The notes: a model not told the origin generated them from the sequence alone. A DNA stretch of 64,000 nt from Siphonodentalium dalli (GCA_032622095.1 CP136063.1:36864106-36928105); one strand, 5' to 3'. Positions 1-12,677 are shown, numbered from the stretch's first letter. Made by a program: numbers and translations.

Positions 1-59
1 ATTGTATGATCACGAATGTAATGAATATATATAGAGTTACTAAATAGTCATGTGTCAGG

Positions 60-760
60 TGTATGCGCATGCCTGGTGTTCCTGCTTGGTGAATCGTGGC
101 GGTATGGCCATGTGTAGGTTATACTGGTATACACACGTGTTGCTATATGGGCATGGGCGAGGGGCATGTGTATATAGCGAGTGGTTATATGGCCATGGAT
201 GAGGTGCATATGAATACACAGAGTGACCTTTCTGACATGGCTGGGGTGTATAATGTATTAGTATATCTTGAGTCATCATTCGGCTATGGTGTGAGACATA
301 TGGATACAAGGAGTGACATGGCCAATGGTGAAGTGAATATGTATACAGGGATTGACCATGATCATGTATGAATGTTTTGAATAAGTACACACCGGGTGAC
401 CATATGGCCATGAGTCAAGTGAAGGAGTATACCAGATGGCATGGTGAGGGTATGTGGCCATTGGTGAGGTGCATATGTATACCCGGAGTGACTCTTATGG
501 TCATTGTTGTGGTGTTGATGTATATATTGAATGTCTATTTGACCATATGTGTGAATAATAGGTATACAGGGGATTACCGTGTGGTCAATGGTGATGTGAA
601 TGCATGGGTCTACACGGGGTGACTATGTTGTTATGGGTCATGTTTAGGAGTATGCCCGGTGTGCCTCCATTGTGATGCATGGCTGTATGGTCATCCGTGG
701 TCATGGGTCGTGTATACAGTGGGTCACTATATTGTTATGTCTGTATTGTTTATGTATATA
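60..760. repeat. Degenerate minisatellite, about 45-bp unit
   Basis: A loosely conserved motif recurs here: GTATAC, then an ACCGGG-like stretch, then TGACCATATGGCCATG and GTGAGGTG. The GTATAC-like anchors fall near 337, 383, 427, 476, 560, 607 and 651, giving spacings of about 42-49 bp (one gap is double). The short open frames on both strands here are by-products of the repeat. The left limit is uncertain because the copies are very diverged. Confidence 0.6.
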
Positions 761-777
761 TGGAATGACTGTGATAA

Positions 778-909
778 TGGGTGGCTATCGCTTTCCACGT
801 TTAACGTTTCCCACATGTACATAAACACCATCAAGATGGTGAACTCTCTGACATTACCTCTCTATTGATTAACATATAGTTGAGTTAATGTGGAAAGCGA
901 TAGCCACCC
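778..909. mobile_element. Short foldback MITE
   Basis: A 20-bp sequence at 778-798, containing GGCTATCGCTTTCCAC, is repeated as its reverse complement at 889-909. The arms enclose about 90 bp without coding potential. A small non-autonomous element with terminal inverted repeats fits this best. I could not assign a superfamily or a target-site duplication. Confidence 0.55.
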
Positions 910-1426
910 TAGGTACACATGTACAACCCGCCCATTTTCATCAGGCGAACCTTCGGAATAAAGACAAGTCCCCCAAATTAAGTGCTATACATATGTCAGG
1001 TGACGCAATCGATACACAATTGGATTCTCTTCAAAACTAACTATAGTTCGTTTTCAAAAAAGTATGCGACAATACCACACGCTTTCAATGGCACCACGAT
1101 GCGTGTTACAAGTTACTGAACAAGTTACTGTTCGTGGTAAATGATTTCTCACACACATCGCATTGATACGGGCCATCCCAGGTGTTGACTCTTAGGTGAA
1201 ATCAGCAAACTCGCCAGAATAAATGATTTCTCGCACACATGACATTGGTATCGGAGTTTCCCTCATGTGGACCCTCGTATGCATGATTCATCAGGTTTCG
1301 CTTATACATAAATGATTTCTCACAAACACCGCATTGATACAGGTGATCTCCAGTGTGAATCCTCCTATGCGTCGCCAGGCCAATCGACTGAATACATTAT
1401 TTCTACCACCCATCGCATTGATATGG

Positions 1427-2578
1427 TCAATCCCCATTGTGGATTATCTTATGCAAAGTCAGGTGTCCAGACTGAGTATATGATTTCTTGCATATTTTGC
1501 ATTGGTACGGGCGATCTCCCGTGTGGATCATCTTATGTGTAGTCAAGTTACTCGAAATGATAAATGATTTCTCGCACACATCGCATTGATACGGGCGATC
1601 ACCAGTGTGCAACCTCTTATGTGCAGTGAGGTAATTCTTAGTGGTAAATGATTTCTCGCACACATCACATTAATACGGGCGCTCATCAGTGTGGACTCTC
1701 TTATGTTTCAGCAAACTAATATTGTGACAAAATGATGTCCCACATACGTCGCATTGAAATGGACGATCCCCCGTGTGGATCCTCTTATGTACAGTCAGGT
1801 TACTCTTAGCGGTAAATGATTTCTCACACACATCGCATTGGTACGGGCGATCTCCCGTGTGGATCCTATAATGTTTAATCAAGTTACTCGAAGTGATAAA
1901 TGATTTCTCGCACACATCGCATTGATACGGGCGATCTCCCGTGTGGATCCTATAATGTTTAATCAGGTTACTCTTAGTGGTAAATGATTTCTCACACACA
2001 TCGCATTGATACGGGCGATCTCCTGTGTGGGTCCTTTTATGTGTAGTCAGGCTAGTCAAGACAGTAAATGATTTCTCGCACACATCGCATTGAAACGGGC
2101 GATCTCCGGTGTGACTTTTCTTATGCCTTGTCAGGACACTCGACTGAATAAATGATTTATCGCACACATCGCATTGATATTGACGATCCCCAGTGTGAAT
2201 TCTCTTATGTATAGTCAGGTTACTCTGGTGAATAAATGATTTATCGCACACATCACATTGATACGGGCGATCTCCAGTGTGGATTATCTTATGTCTAGTC
2301 AAGTTACCAATGGTGATAAAAGATTTATCGCATATATCACATTGATACGGGCGATCTCCACTGTGGATCCTCTTATGTTGAGTCAGGCCAGTCAAGTGTC
2401 TAAATGATTTCTCGCAAACATCACATTGATACGGGCGATCACAAGTGTGAATACTCTTATGCTCATGATTTGTCTTATTGTGCAAACTGCTTAACGATTC
2501 CACTGCTTGTGACGTATTCCCGGGTGTGTGTTGACCATATCCTGTTTCCATTGTTGGTGGCTCCATCTCCCCATACAT
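1427..2578 (-). pseudogene. C2H2 zinc-finger gene, interrupted
   Basis: This is a predicted nuclear DNA-binding protein. From the ATG at 2578 there is a short N-terminal region of about 45 residues, then nine C2H2 fingers of the form C-x2-C-x12-H-x3-H, joined by TGDRPY linkers. A single stop (a Gln codon turned into TAA, about 1667-1669) interrupts the frame just before the first cysteine of finger 10. Three more fingers follow in the same frame down to 1427, where a second TGA lies in the linker. Finger fragments with further stops and frameshifts continue down to about 1100. The helix residues differ between fingers, as in ordinary poly-zinc-finger genes. The N-terminus has no BTB, KRAB or other domain that I can recognise. 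It may be a shortened 302-residue gene rather than a dead one. An upstream exon cannot be excluded. Confidence 0.8.
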
Positions 2579-2845
2579 AGTGTTAACTGTATCTGACGTG
2601 TTCGTGGCGTCAAACGCAAATAAGCTGGTCTTAACTGTATTCTCTGACTCGAGCTAACATAAAATATCATCCAAGAGTTAAATGTATCTAACAGACGATC
2701 GATCAATGAATGCTTTTAAGAAACCATCATACGATATGCACAAAGGAATAGAACAACGTTTCTATCTCGAAATATGCGTTTGAGAAAGTGGTCGTAAGAA
2801 GTGGGTGACATAATAGAACAATACTACACTACATAGCAAACAACT

Positions 2846-4315
2846 ATGATACCACAAAGTAACATTCGGAATAATATATCTATAAATTTAATTGTGCGGA
2901 AGTCGACTGAGCAAGAAACAAAGGTGACGAGATGGCTGACTCTAATGATATTACGGATGCAGCAGATAGTATGGGGAGTCACGATGAAGAGGATACCTGG
3001 AGTTCGGATAAAAGAGAATCTTGAGGAAATAAGAGACTATTCGTTGGTAGTAGGGAGACTAAATGCAAGAAAAAATGAGGGAATGGCGAAATATATTCAT
3101 GCTATTGATTCTAAAAATGGAGGTAAGTGTGTTACAATCACACTAGACACTGACAAGTTTGATAACTATGTACAAGGCATTTCTGACAAATATTGGGACC
3201 CCATTTCACACGTGGAGATTTGGAAATGTATATACGATAGATCTGAAGTAAAACGTTTAGTTGAAGACCAACTTTCAATTCCAAGGACGAAGTATACGAG
3301 CGTTAAAATGCATATCTTTAGAACGACCAATAAGCTAATGATCCAAGCATCAAAAATTGGCGTAGAATGGTGGATAGAGCACCACTTACCAGACATTTAT
3401 GAAAGAGCGTTTGGACAGTCACTTGGTCTGGATGTTAAAACCTTATACAATGAAATACTGTCACAGACATGTGTCAAAGAAGTGATACCAGTATCAAGTA
3501 CACCATGCCCTAGACGGGATACCTATGATTCCAGAAAAATATTCTTCTCAACTCCCAAAAGGAAAGTAAATGTGCGTGTTGGGAGATCGTTGGTTCATGT
3601 ACTTTCGTCAGCTGCAGCCGGTTCGATTTTTTTAGCTGCTACTACTCTGACGAGGTCGGTTGATGATTTGAGCGTATGTATCGAAGAAATGCAGTTAACA
3701 CAGAAAGAAAGTGTTAATCACGTCGATCAATCAATGTATGATCTGCGGACTCAAATACAAAATATGATCAAGGTTCATGTGCAACACATAAATTCGAAAA
3801 TGGAGGAGTTGGAACGCGAAAATACTGCCCTGAAAGTGGAGACGAATAAGACACGGAAGGACTTGCATAATAGATTGGATGAAGTCAAGAAAGAGCAAGT
3901 AACAATTAAAAATGAAAATAGGAAGCTTAGGAATGACATCACACTTCTAAAGTCAAAGATGAAAGATATCGAAGAATCTGAAACATCTAAACAACAGGAT
4001 AAACCACAAGAGATCTCCAAAACTGATGCTACAATTCAATGTGAACATGTCTTTCAGAAAACTACAAGTTCGCAAGAAGACCGTGTTCCTGTCAGTTCAA
4101 CTAACACAAATGATATTCTTGTTAGCCAAACTGACACAAATGATGATCATGTGAGCCAAATGTTCCAGATACCCTCCTCTGATGTTTCTGTAAGGGGTAT
4201 GATCACACAACCATCCCAAATAAATGATACGCCTGCAAATTCCTGGAAATGTGCGCGAAAACTGAAAACATATCGAAGAGATCATCGCAGGGATGACACT
4301 CGGTTGCCGCTATAA
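2846..4315 (+). pseudogene. LINE ORF1, N-terminal and coiled-coil part
   Basis: This 489-codon frame precedes the SGNH domain of the same element. Residues from about 290 to 385 are rich in heptad-like Leu/Ile with Lys/Glu (TQIQNMIKVHVQH, then MEELERENTALK, and so on), which predicts a coiled coil. This is typical of LINE ORF1 proteins, which oligomerise and bind RNA. A Thr/Ser/Asp-rich stretch follows. Another start, an ATG near 2932 in a different frame, gives an acidic N-terminus that runs into a stop near 3025, so a frameshift near 3020 is likely. The true start is therefore unclear. Confidence 0.65.
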
Positions 4316-4321
4316 TTATTA

Positions 4322-5142
4322 GTGGGTGATTCGGTTTTAGGTGGAATCGATCCTCGGAGAATGGCAACACGGGATGAGCGGGTTACAACAGTAGTCACGC
4401 CTGGTCAGCGCATTAATGGGTTAAATGAATGGCTGTCAGGTGATTTACCTTTTGAAAATGTAGGTAAAATAACTGTTCACGTCGGAGTGAATTCCTGCAG
4501 AAATGGGATTGTGACAACGGACGAAGACTTGCGTGTACTAGCAACAACACTGGGCGAACGTTTTAGCGCGGCGGAAATAAGAATCTCTTCAATATTACCA
4601 ACGGTTCACTCAGAGCATGTGAATAGTTTGATCTATATGATACCAATTGCAACTACATGAACATGTGCCGTGATAATGGTTTCATTTATATTAAGAATGA
4701 ACATGGATTCGTGTCACAGAGGGAATGTAGAGTGGATGCTGCATTGTAAACAGACAACTGGCATCCGAACAAGACAGGTGCGAGTGTGCTGGCAAAAAGA
4801 ATCAAATATGCTCGGGATGACTTTTTACAAACGGTGGACAAACACGATGGAGTGAAGGATGATTCATTATTCGAAAGGGAAACTGAACACCGGGACAGAC
4901 GATATAAGAGGCAAGAAAGTAGGTACCAGCGGGAAAATTCTTATCCATCTGGCGTCGAACGGGTTAACAATAACTCGGGGAATAACAGTGATGTTTATTC
5001 CAATGGTGACCACATATATCATAAATTGTCCAATGAGAACAGAAACCATTCCGCAATTCGCGGAAATGATGAGCTTTCTTTTTGTAGGCATCAGCTAACA
5101 GAAATGTTACGTTATATAAATACAAGGTACATGCGCAATTGA
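4322..5142 (+). pseudogene. LINE ORF1 SGNH/GDSL-like esterase domain, frameshifted
   Basis: Three SGNH blocks can be seen. A VGDSVLGG-like block I with the nucleophile Ser lies at 4322-4345. HVGVNSCRNG, with the conserved Gly-x-Asn, lies near 4480-4510. DNWHPNKTG, supplying Asp and His, lies near 4755-4785. The blocks lie in different frames: 4322-4660 for the first two, and another frame after about 4750 that continues to 5142. The domain is therefore broken. SGNH domains of this kind occur in the ORF1 of CR1-like LINEs. Their substrate is not established. After the stop, 5143-5501 is an AT-rich inter-ORF stretch in which I see nothing else. Confidence 0.75.
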
Positions 5143-5501
5143 AGTCTTGCTTCGATAATCATTAATGCACTTGTTGTCAAAGTTTGTTTCTGGAAATCTG
5201 TATAGTATATAATTATATATGTATTTTTATTCCAATTGCTAATATTGTATAGCAAATATAAGAAATTGTATTTATGTTAAGTTAACCAATATGACATACT
5301 ATATTTGACTGTATGACATATTTATTTTTCGAAACCAAAAATCCTTAAGATCCGTTAGACACGCGAACTGCTAGTATACATGCCTTTCAGCTTTGTTTCT
5401 TGCTCCTGGACGTCGACTGTCCGCAAATGAACTAATTATAACTTATTGATTTTATAATGATTCGAGAACAAGAGTGTGTTATATCCACACATCGGCGTTG
5501 A

Positions 5502-8500
5502 GTGGCTCTTACGTCATGGAACGCACAAGGATTTGCGAACAAATTTCAAAATACCGAATGCTTGGAACATTTGTGTAAATATGACTTTATTACAATTTGT
5601 GAGACTTGGCACAAAGATGCATCAGATATACAAATAACAGGATACCGATGTATTGAAAACAGACCGAAATCTGATTCCATTAAAGGAGGGGTTGCATTTT
5701 ATTGTCGTACAGAGTACGATAAATGGATTGAGAAAATACATCACCTAGATAATTATATTATAGCTGTTGAATTTAATGGTGGATTATTCAATTTACAATC
5801 CAAAATTGTTTTCATATCAGCTTACATTCCGCCCATTAACTCTTCAAGCTGGAAGACAATGGAGGAAAAAGAAAGAATATTCTCTTCTCTTAAGTTGTTG
5901 TTGAATAAATATGGGTTATATGACATGATTATTTTAAGTGGAGACTTCAATGCGCGCACTGGGAAAATGCCAGACTATGTTACAGATGATAATGACAGAT
6001 ATGTTCCACTACCCGAAAACTATGTAATTGATGCCATATGTCCCCGCGAAAATGTGGACGGACAAATCAACTCATACGGTAGACAACTTATATCACTTTG
6101 CAAATCTTCATCTTTGCGCATTGTAAATGGAAGAACAACCGGTGACCTTCTCGGAAACTTCACAAGTTACCAATATAATGGTTGACTATATTCTAATGTC
6201 TGAAAGATATCACTCAGATATTACCTATTTTTGTGTCAAATCACCGAACGAGTATTCAGATCACAGTCAACTAGCTTTGCATATAGAATATACTCCTAAA
6301 AATGGACGCGAACAACAAACTAAATTCACTTACGCTAAAGTTCAACATTCTTTGAAATGGACCCCAGAAAGTTCTTACAAAGCTGAAACAGCTCTGGGTA
6401 CTAGGGAAATTCATAATGCAATTTAGATTAGGTACCTACGAAAACAATGAAAATGGAACTGAGAACGCGATTGAAAAATTCTCATCAATTTTGACTGACA
6501 TAAACGTTAAAGCATCGAAACGGATTAATTGTCATAAAACACATCAGAAGAAGAAAAATAGATGGTTTGATAACAAATGCAAAACCCTCAAAAATGACAT
6601 GAAAAACATTGCACATGCTATGAAAAAAAAATCCATATGACAAATTATTGGTAAGCAACTTTCATGCAGCTAAAAAATCCTATAAAAGAGAAATAAAACA
6701 TAAACGCAAGTTGTTTCACCAATCGTTACAGGATCAATTAACTTCTCTGGAAACTTGTGACCCTAGTGAATATTGGAACATTATTAAAAATATAAGAGCG
6801 ACCAAGCAATCTGACTACGATAGCCTCAACCCCGACTCTGCTGTCGAGTTTTTCAACGGACTATATTGTCGTGAAAATACTGATACAACAGTTTATACTT
6901 TGAGAACAGATAAGCCATTGATTGCGAATAATATTAATAATGAAAAAATAACACAAATCGAAATTATCGCTGCTCTGCGAGAAATTAAGAACAAAAAATC
7001 TCCCGGCATAGATGGTATAAGAAATGAATTACTTAAAACAGTAGTTCCTGTTATTATTGAAGATGTCACACGTCTCTTCAATATTGTACTTAAGTCTTCT
7101 CATTATCCAAGAAAATGGAGCGAATCAAAACTGAAACCAATTTACAAAAAAGGCGATAGGAGTGACCCCAATAATTACCGAGCGATTGCTCTGAGTAGTT
7201 CAGTAGGAAAATTATATAACAAAATTATTAATAAGAGAATAATGAAATTCTTAGAAGAAAATAATCTGATAAGTGAAAACCAATTTGGTTTTCGAAAAAA
7301 CAAGAGCACAATAGATAGTGCTTTCATTTTGAAAACATTAATAGCTACGTACCAAAAACAAACAAAACCACTCTACGCAGCGTTCATAGATTTCCGTAAA
7401 GCATTTGACTCCATAGATAGGGAAATACTTTTCCAAAAAGTTAACCGCATTGGGATTACTGGTAACCTCGTACACACATTAAAGTCCATGTACAATTCGA
7501 GTTATTATATGACGCGGACACGGGATGGGGTGGGACCTAAACAATTATCAACTATTGGAGTAAGGCAGGGATGTACTGTGTCTCCCACACTATTTAATAT
7601 TTTTATAGATGACATATCGGAAATGTTTGATAAGTCATGCTCGCCTGTGATTATTGGGAACACCGCCATCAATCATCTTCTTTTTGCTGATGACCTTATC
7701 TTATTATCTGAATCACAGGACGGCTTACAAAACTGCCTGAATAAGTTATATAAGTATATGTTATATGTTATAAGTATATGTAAATAACAACAACATTGCA
7801 ATTAATACTGAAAAAAGTAAATGCATGGTATTTCGAAAAAGAAAAACTCAAAAATTTCCCTCTTTCAAGATTGGCAATCTTCCCATTGCATTTGTTGATG
7901 AGTACACATATTTAGGCATTAGATTCTGTGCTACTGGGTCATTGAGAAAAGCACAAAATGAAGTAAGCAACAAGGGCATGAAGGCACTCTATTCGCTTGT
8001 TAGGTCACTACACCAACACGATATATTCTCAATTAATCTGTGGATCAAACTGTATGATAAACTCATTAAACCCATTACACTATATGGTTGCGAAATATGG
8101 GCCTCTGATATCAGCCTCAACAATATAGATACTGCGCCATGTGAATCGTCTCATCTCAATGTTTGCAAACGAGCACTTGGAGTAAACAGGAAAGCATCAA
8201 ATCACGCGGTGCGTGCTGAGCTTGGTAGATACCCCGTTGTTTATGAAGCATTATCTCGTGCTACTAAATATGCGTTAAAAATATCCACTGCAGACAAACA
8301 TTCCCTCGTTCATAAATCAGCCACAATGTCCGATGACCGCATAATCCCAAATAAGTGGTCCTTTAACTTTGACATTCCAAAACTCACGGAAATTATTGAT
8401 AAAACTGATCAGTATTTGAAGAAAATTCAACACACTATTTGTGATAGTTTCAAGGTTGATCATGTGTCGTGTTTCAGAAGAGATATATATAACGATGAAA

Positions 8501-8946
8501 AACCATCAGGTAAGAACAAATTGAGGGTGTATAGACAAATAATAAGTGATTACCGATTGGAGCCATATTTGGACATAGTAAAAAATATCGAAGTAAGAAA
8601 GATCTTCAGCAAATTGCGGATTAGCAATCATACTCTAGAAATTGAAAAAGGGCGCCATAAACAACCGAAGATTCCTGTAGACAAGAGAATATGCAGAAAG
8701 TGTGGATTGGAAACGGAAACCGAGGAACATTTTATTTTAAAATGTCCTATTTACAAAAGCATTCGACTCCGTTTCTTTGACGAAATAAATAAAGTAAATC
8801 ACAAGTTTATTAATATGACTAATGCCCAAAAATTCATGTTCATAATGCGAAATGACAAAACAGAAACGTGCAATATCATCTGTAACATGGTCCGTCTCTT
8901 TTTCCACAAAAGATATGAAACACCAGATTTTCAACAACGAACATGA
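5502..8946 (+). pseudogene. LINE ORF2: endonuclease and reverse transcriptase, frameshifted
   Basis: ORF2 proteins nick target DNA and reverse transcribe the element RNA. The endonuclease (5502-6300) shows SWNAQGF, ETWH, GDFNARTG and SDHSQ, the usual AP-endonuclease blocks. The reverse transcriptase lies in 6648-7787, with KSPGIDGI, the NNYRAIAL block, AFIDFRKAFD, VRQGCTVSP and LLFADDL. The fragment 7825-8946 holds the thumb and C-terminus, ending in a CRKCG...H...C motif near 8695-8740. The frame changes near 6180, 6420, 6640 and 7750. The last change coincides with a 20-bp tandem duplication, whose repeat starts at 7749 and again at 7769. The listed start at 5502 is GTG, so the real initiation site is unknown. 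Confidence 0.85.
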
Positions 8947-9239
8947 ATTTTATTCCATTTTAATTCTGATTACAATTGTGTATACTTATTGTATCATATA
9001 TATATATTGTTATTTATGTTGTGACATCGGCCCCGTGTGGGTGTAAATGTCAATAAATTTATCTTATCTTTATCTTGTCTACATAGTTTGCGAAAATCCG
9101 GGTCCGCAGCCTCGTAAACGAATCACACTTCACAAACTTGTCTTCTTTTGTTGTGATATCTCTCCTTTGTGTGAGGATTACCGCATTCATAATGGATAGA
9201 ATATTAGTCTCATAAAATTATGTAGAATATTTCTATATG

Positions 9240-10682
9240 TTAAAGGTGGATTATCCCAGATATCACCGTTACGTTGGTCCGACGTTGGACAACCAACGTT
9301 TGGTCAACGTCATGTTTAACGTTTAACGTTGGTTTAACGTTGGCCCGACGTTGAAAACGTAACGCAGTTGGATCAATGTTGGCCCAACGTTAGCACAGTG
9401 CGGATAAATCGGTCGATTACGTCGTAGCGTAATTTTAACGTCCTTCTTAAGAGATCGCGTGTTTCTTGTTCAAATAACGCTTGTTTTATTGACTGAACTT
9501 GCATTTGTTTTCTGAGTGATCATTCTCGTTTAATGGATTATTTTTTTTTTTATTTGGATACTGCACCACCGAACACCATCACCAGCTATGGACCCGAAGA
9601 AGTAACGGTAAGTACTTTAGTTGAGAATATCGTTCCGAATAACTTGGAATTTCAACGATATACGGGCGTAGTCGGATTGATTTCATACACAAGCAACTTA
9701 AAGTTTTAATTTGAAGTTTAACCCTTCAATTCTTAGAAACTAAAACAAAATTGTGTCAGTTTCGTGTGATGGCATTTTAATTACTACCTAAATTTCACTA
9801 TCCGTGTGTGATAATGCATGGATTTAGGGACATGGCGGAAGATAGTTCAGTCATGGACGTAGTGCGCTGTGAGCAGCAATACGAAAGCGGCCATGTTGAC
9901 ATAGGCGGCAGGGGCGTTGCACGGGTGTCTCGAATTCCATCCATGGTCAAACTTTGATAAAATTTGTCAACATTTGGATATTTCATACATGACACAACAT
10001 TAGTTGGAACTTTCACACGATTACACCAACACTATTATAGGTTGAGATTGTTCTCGTAATTTGATTTTCCAAGAATTTTCAATTGTTTTTAGAACAATGT
10101 TTGCATTTTACTTTTCGGTACAATTAGATTGAAATGACATAAGTTGGAAATTTTCCTACCTTATGGTGGGAGACTCAGGTTGGAAATTTCCAACAATTGG
10201 AAATCTTGAGGACAGTCTAGATGTTAGGAGTTTGAAATTTTCAGGTTAGGATCTCAAAATGTTCTCAGTATAATTTGCGTATTTCGAATATCTCATTAAC
10301 GTCGAACAATCTGTGTGAAGAGTGGAATGCCATTATGCCAGTATTTTGGTTACCCTTTATTTAAAACGAATTAACCAACATATTGAGTGAACATAAAGTA
10401 CTGGCAGCTAATTAGGTGCCATGTATATACACATAGAAGAAAAGCATGACTTTCGCAACAAACATGAACATTATAAATATATAAGATACAAATCATACTT
10501 GTGTCAAATACATGAGCCATGTTTGACGCTGGGAAAACATTGAACATAGTATCGAAGAGCAAGTGGATTTCAAAATCTGACCTAGAATCCGTGTAATATC
10601 GATTCAGCCCCGCCACGTGATCGGTTTAGGATTCTGAATCCAGATTTTCCCACCAAATAACGACGGGATAATCCACATCTAA
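9240..10682. mobile_element. Non-autonomous TTAA element (Kolobok/T2-like ends), 1.44 kb
   Basis: The left end reads TTAAAGGTGGATTATCCC (9240-9257). The right end, GGGATAATCCACATCTAA (10665-10682), is its reverse complement with two mismatches. TTAAAGG-type ends with a TTAA target are known from T2/Kolobok MITEs. The interior has ACGTTGG-type repeats at about 9270-9390 and no convincing coding sequence. The right TTAA has become CTAA, so the element is old. Confidence 0.6.
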
Positions 10683-10911
10683 GCTTTATAACCATTCCTA
10701 TATTAAATACTCATTGATAATCCACATCTAAGCTTTATAACCATTCCTATATTAAATACTCATTGATAATCCACATCTAAGCTTTATAACCATTACTATA
10801 TTAAATACTCATTGATAATCCACATCTAAGCTTTATAACCATTCCTATATTAAATACTCATTGATAATCCACATCTAAGCTTTATAACCATTCCTATATT
10901 AAATACTCATT
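10667..10911. repeat. 49-bp tandem repeat, five copies
   Basis: Copies start at 10667, 10716, 10765, 10814 and 10863, exactly 49 bp apart, and are almost identical. The first copy begins with the terminal GATAATCCAC of the element to its left, so the repeat unit contains that element's end plus flanking sequence. Confidence 0.95.
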
Positions 10912-11404
10912 GACAAGTATTTCCTGTGGGAATTATTCAGACAATAACTTCAACAAATGACCATAAATTATTATATGAACATTTCCAAACAATTAATTTG
11001 AATCATTCTGCTCTTGTAATTATTTTGTTCTGCTTGTTGTCTTCTTTTAGACCCCGAACTTTGTTAACTGAATCCAATCAGTATAGAATAGGTTCAGCGG
11101 GTGATCAATTTAATAACACAACTAATAGTCATTTAGCATGCCGTGTATCAATGTCATTATCATATTGATTTATATGCAGATATGACTCACGTTTATTATT
11201 AATTTATGCAACAAAACAAGTTGAGAAAATCAATGATTCTTTCAGTAGCATCATCGCCAACCTCTCGCGGGGTTTATTGACGCTCTGCCATTTTGTTTAC
11301 GTGGGATAGTTAAAACAGGCTGATATAGTGTAGCATTGGTTAGTTTCAAACAGACCGTTTATTTGTAATATTGTTTCAACACAAGATCAGATCAGGGCTC
11401 AATT
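10912..11404. other. No gene recognised
   Basis: This is AT-rich sequence with only a weak 80-codon frame at 10926-11168 that has no recognisable domain. I see no feature I can support. Confidence 0.5.
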
Positions 11405-11648
11405 TTAAAGGTGGATTATCTATTTGTAAACATGTGTTATATAGTTACCGGGGTATACAATATTGGATTTGAATCGAAGACTCCTGTCCGGAAATGCTTC
11501 TATCGATTAATATTAATTTTATTTCGGATAATTCCTGGTCTAAAAATGTGTGTTTGTTCAGCTAACGAACAATAATGGTTACTGTTAACAGATAAAAGAA
11601 ATTTTATTGTAGAATTTTGTCACAAATAAACGTTAATTATACTCATTA

Positions 11649-12072
11649 TCTCCTATATATTTTGAAGACCTCTGTCTGTCTGTCTGTCTGTATGTCTGTA
11701 TGTCATTTATACAAATCTACGATTCTCGACCGATCGGGACGAAACTTGGTACGTGTGTGTAGTTTGACCAGTCGGTCGTCGTTGTCGTATTGGCGAGCCC
11801 GTGCGGTGCCCGCTTCGCGCATGCGCAGACGAGATCTCGGAAACGGGTGGAGCTATCGACTTGAAATTTGGTATGTGAATGTATCTTGCCCCGGATACGA
11901 ATTTTATCGGGTCGCCAGCTTCGCGCATGCGCAGACCAGATCTCGGAAACGGGTAGAGCTATCGACTTGAAATTTGGTTTTTGAATAGCCCGGACAACGT
12001 CGGGCTGGGTAGAGCTATCGACTTGAAATTTGGTTTTTGAATAGCCCGGACAACGTCGGGCTCATCGGCTAG
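11649..12072 (+). mobile_element. Non-autonomous Helitron, first of three
   Basis: It begins TCTCCTATATATTTTG directly after a host A and ends in CTAG at 12069-12072. A GC-rich hairpin (GCCCGGACAACGTCGGGC) lies about 8 bp before the CTAG end. A TC start, a CTRR end, a 3' hairpin and no target duplication are the Helitron hallmarks. TGTC microsatellite follows the 5' end. An internal block ending in the same hairpin is duplicated near 11940-12060. Confidence 0.75.
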
Positions 12073-12677
12073 TCTATTATATATTTTGGAAGATCTGTGT
12101 GTCTATGTGTGTGTCTGTCTGTAAACGATGGACTCGAAAACGGCCGAGCCGATTTCGATGAAACTTGGTATGTGGGGATATTTTCGGGGAGTAACATATG
12201 CCTATTAATTTGCCCGTGCGACGTGACATTGACCTTGAAATCGGGTAATTTCAAGGTCAAACGCCCGAATATCACGGGATTTCGATCAAACTTGGTATGT
12301 GTGGGTACTTTCGGTCGGGGAGTCTCATAAGCCTATTCATTTGCCTGTGCGACGAGACATTGACCTTGAAATCGGGTCAATTCAAGGTCAAATCGCGAAT
12401 TTTGATGGGATTTCCACGAAATTTGATACATAGGGTTACTTTTGTCAACTGAGTATTTTGGACGGGTCAAATCGTGACCCCATCCTGACCTTGACCTTCT
12501 AAATGATCAATTCAAGGTCAAATCGGGTAAAACCGGATGGATTTCGACGGGCACGTTTGTCGGATACTTTTGTCTCGGCAGTGTTTTGGACTGGTCAAAT
12601 CGTGACCCCACTTGACCGTGACCTTCAAAATGGACAATTCAAGGTCAAAGCCAGGACGAAGTCGGGTCACCTTCTAG
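12073..12677 (+). mobile_element. Non-autonomous Helitron, second of three
   Basis: It starts TCTATTATATATTTTGG immediately after the CTAG of the previous copy and ends in CTAG at 12674-12677. The interior contains repeated CAAGGTCAAA / TTGACCTTG motifs and GATTTCGATGAAACTTGG blocks. There is no Rep/helicase coding sequence, so it depends on an autonomous relative. Confidence 0.75.

Larger units (their letters stand above)
2846..9080 (+). mobile_element. Non-LTR retrotransposon (LINE), near full length, decayed
   Basis: In order the element carries an ORF1 region (coiled coil, then an SGNH hydrolase-like domain) and an ORF2 with an AP-type endonuclease, a reverse transcriptase and a C-terminal Cys/His motif. 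It ends with an AATAAA signal at 9052-9057 and a TTATCTTATCTTTATCTTG-type tail at about 9060-9079. An ORF1 esterase domain is known from CR1/L2-type LINEs, so that clade is my working assignment, without a phylogeny. At least six frame breaks make this copy non-functional. The 5' boundary is not certain. I could not identify a target-site duplication. Confidence 0.85.

Noticed and set aside
55-622. Overlapping short frames on both strands at the left edge
   Set aside because: They come from the palindromic minisatellite, have no domain, and repeat the same His/Tyr/Met-rich residues.
6893-7081. Minus-strand frame inside the LINE reverse transcriptase
   Set aside because: It is antisense to a clear domain and has no homology I can recognise.
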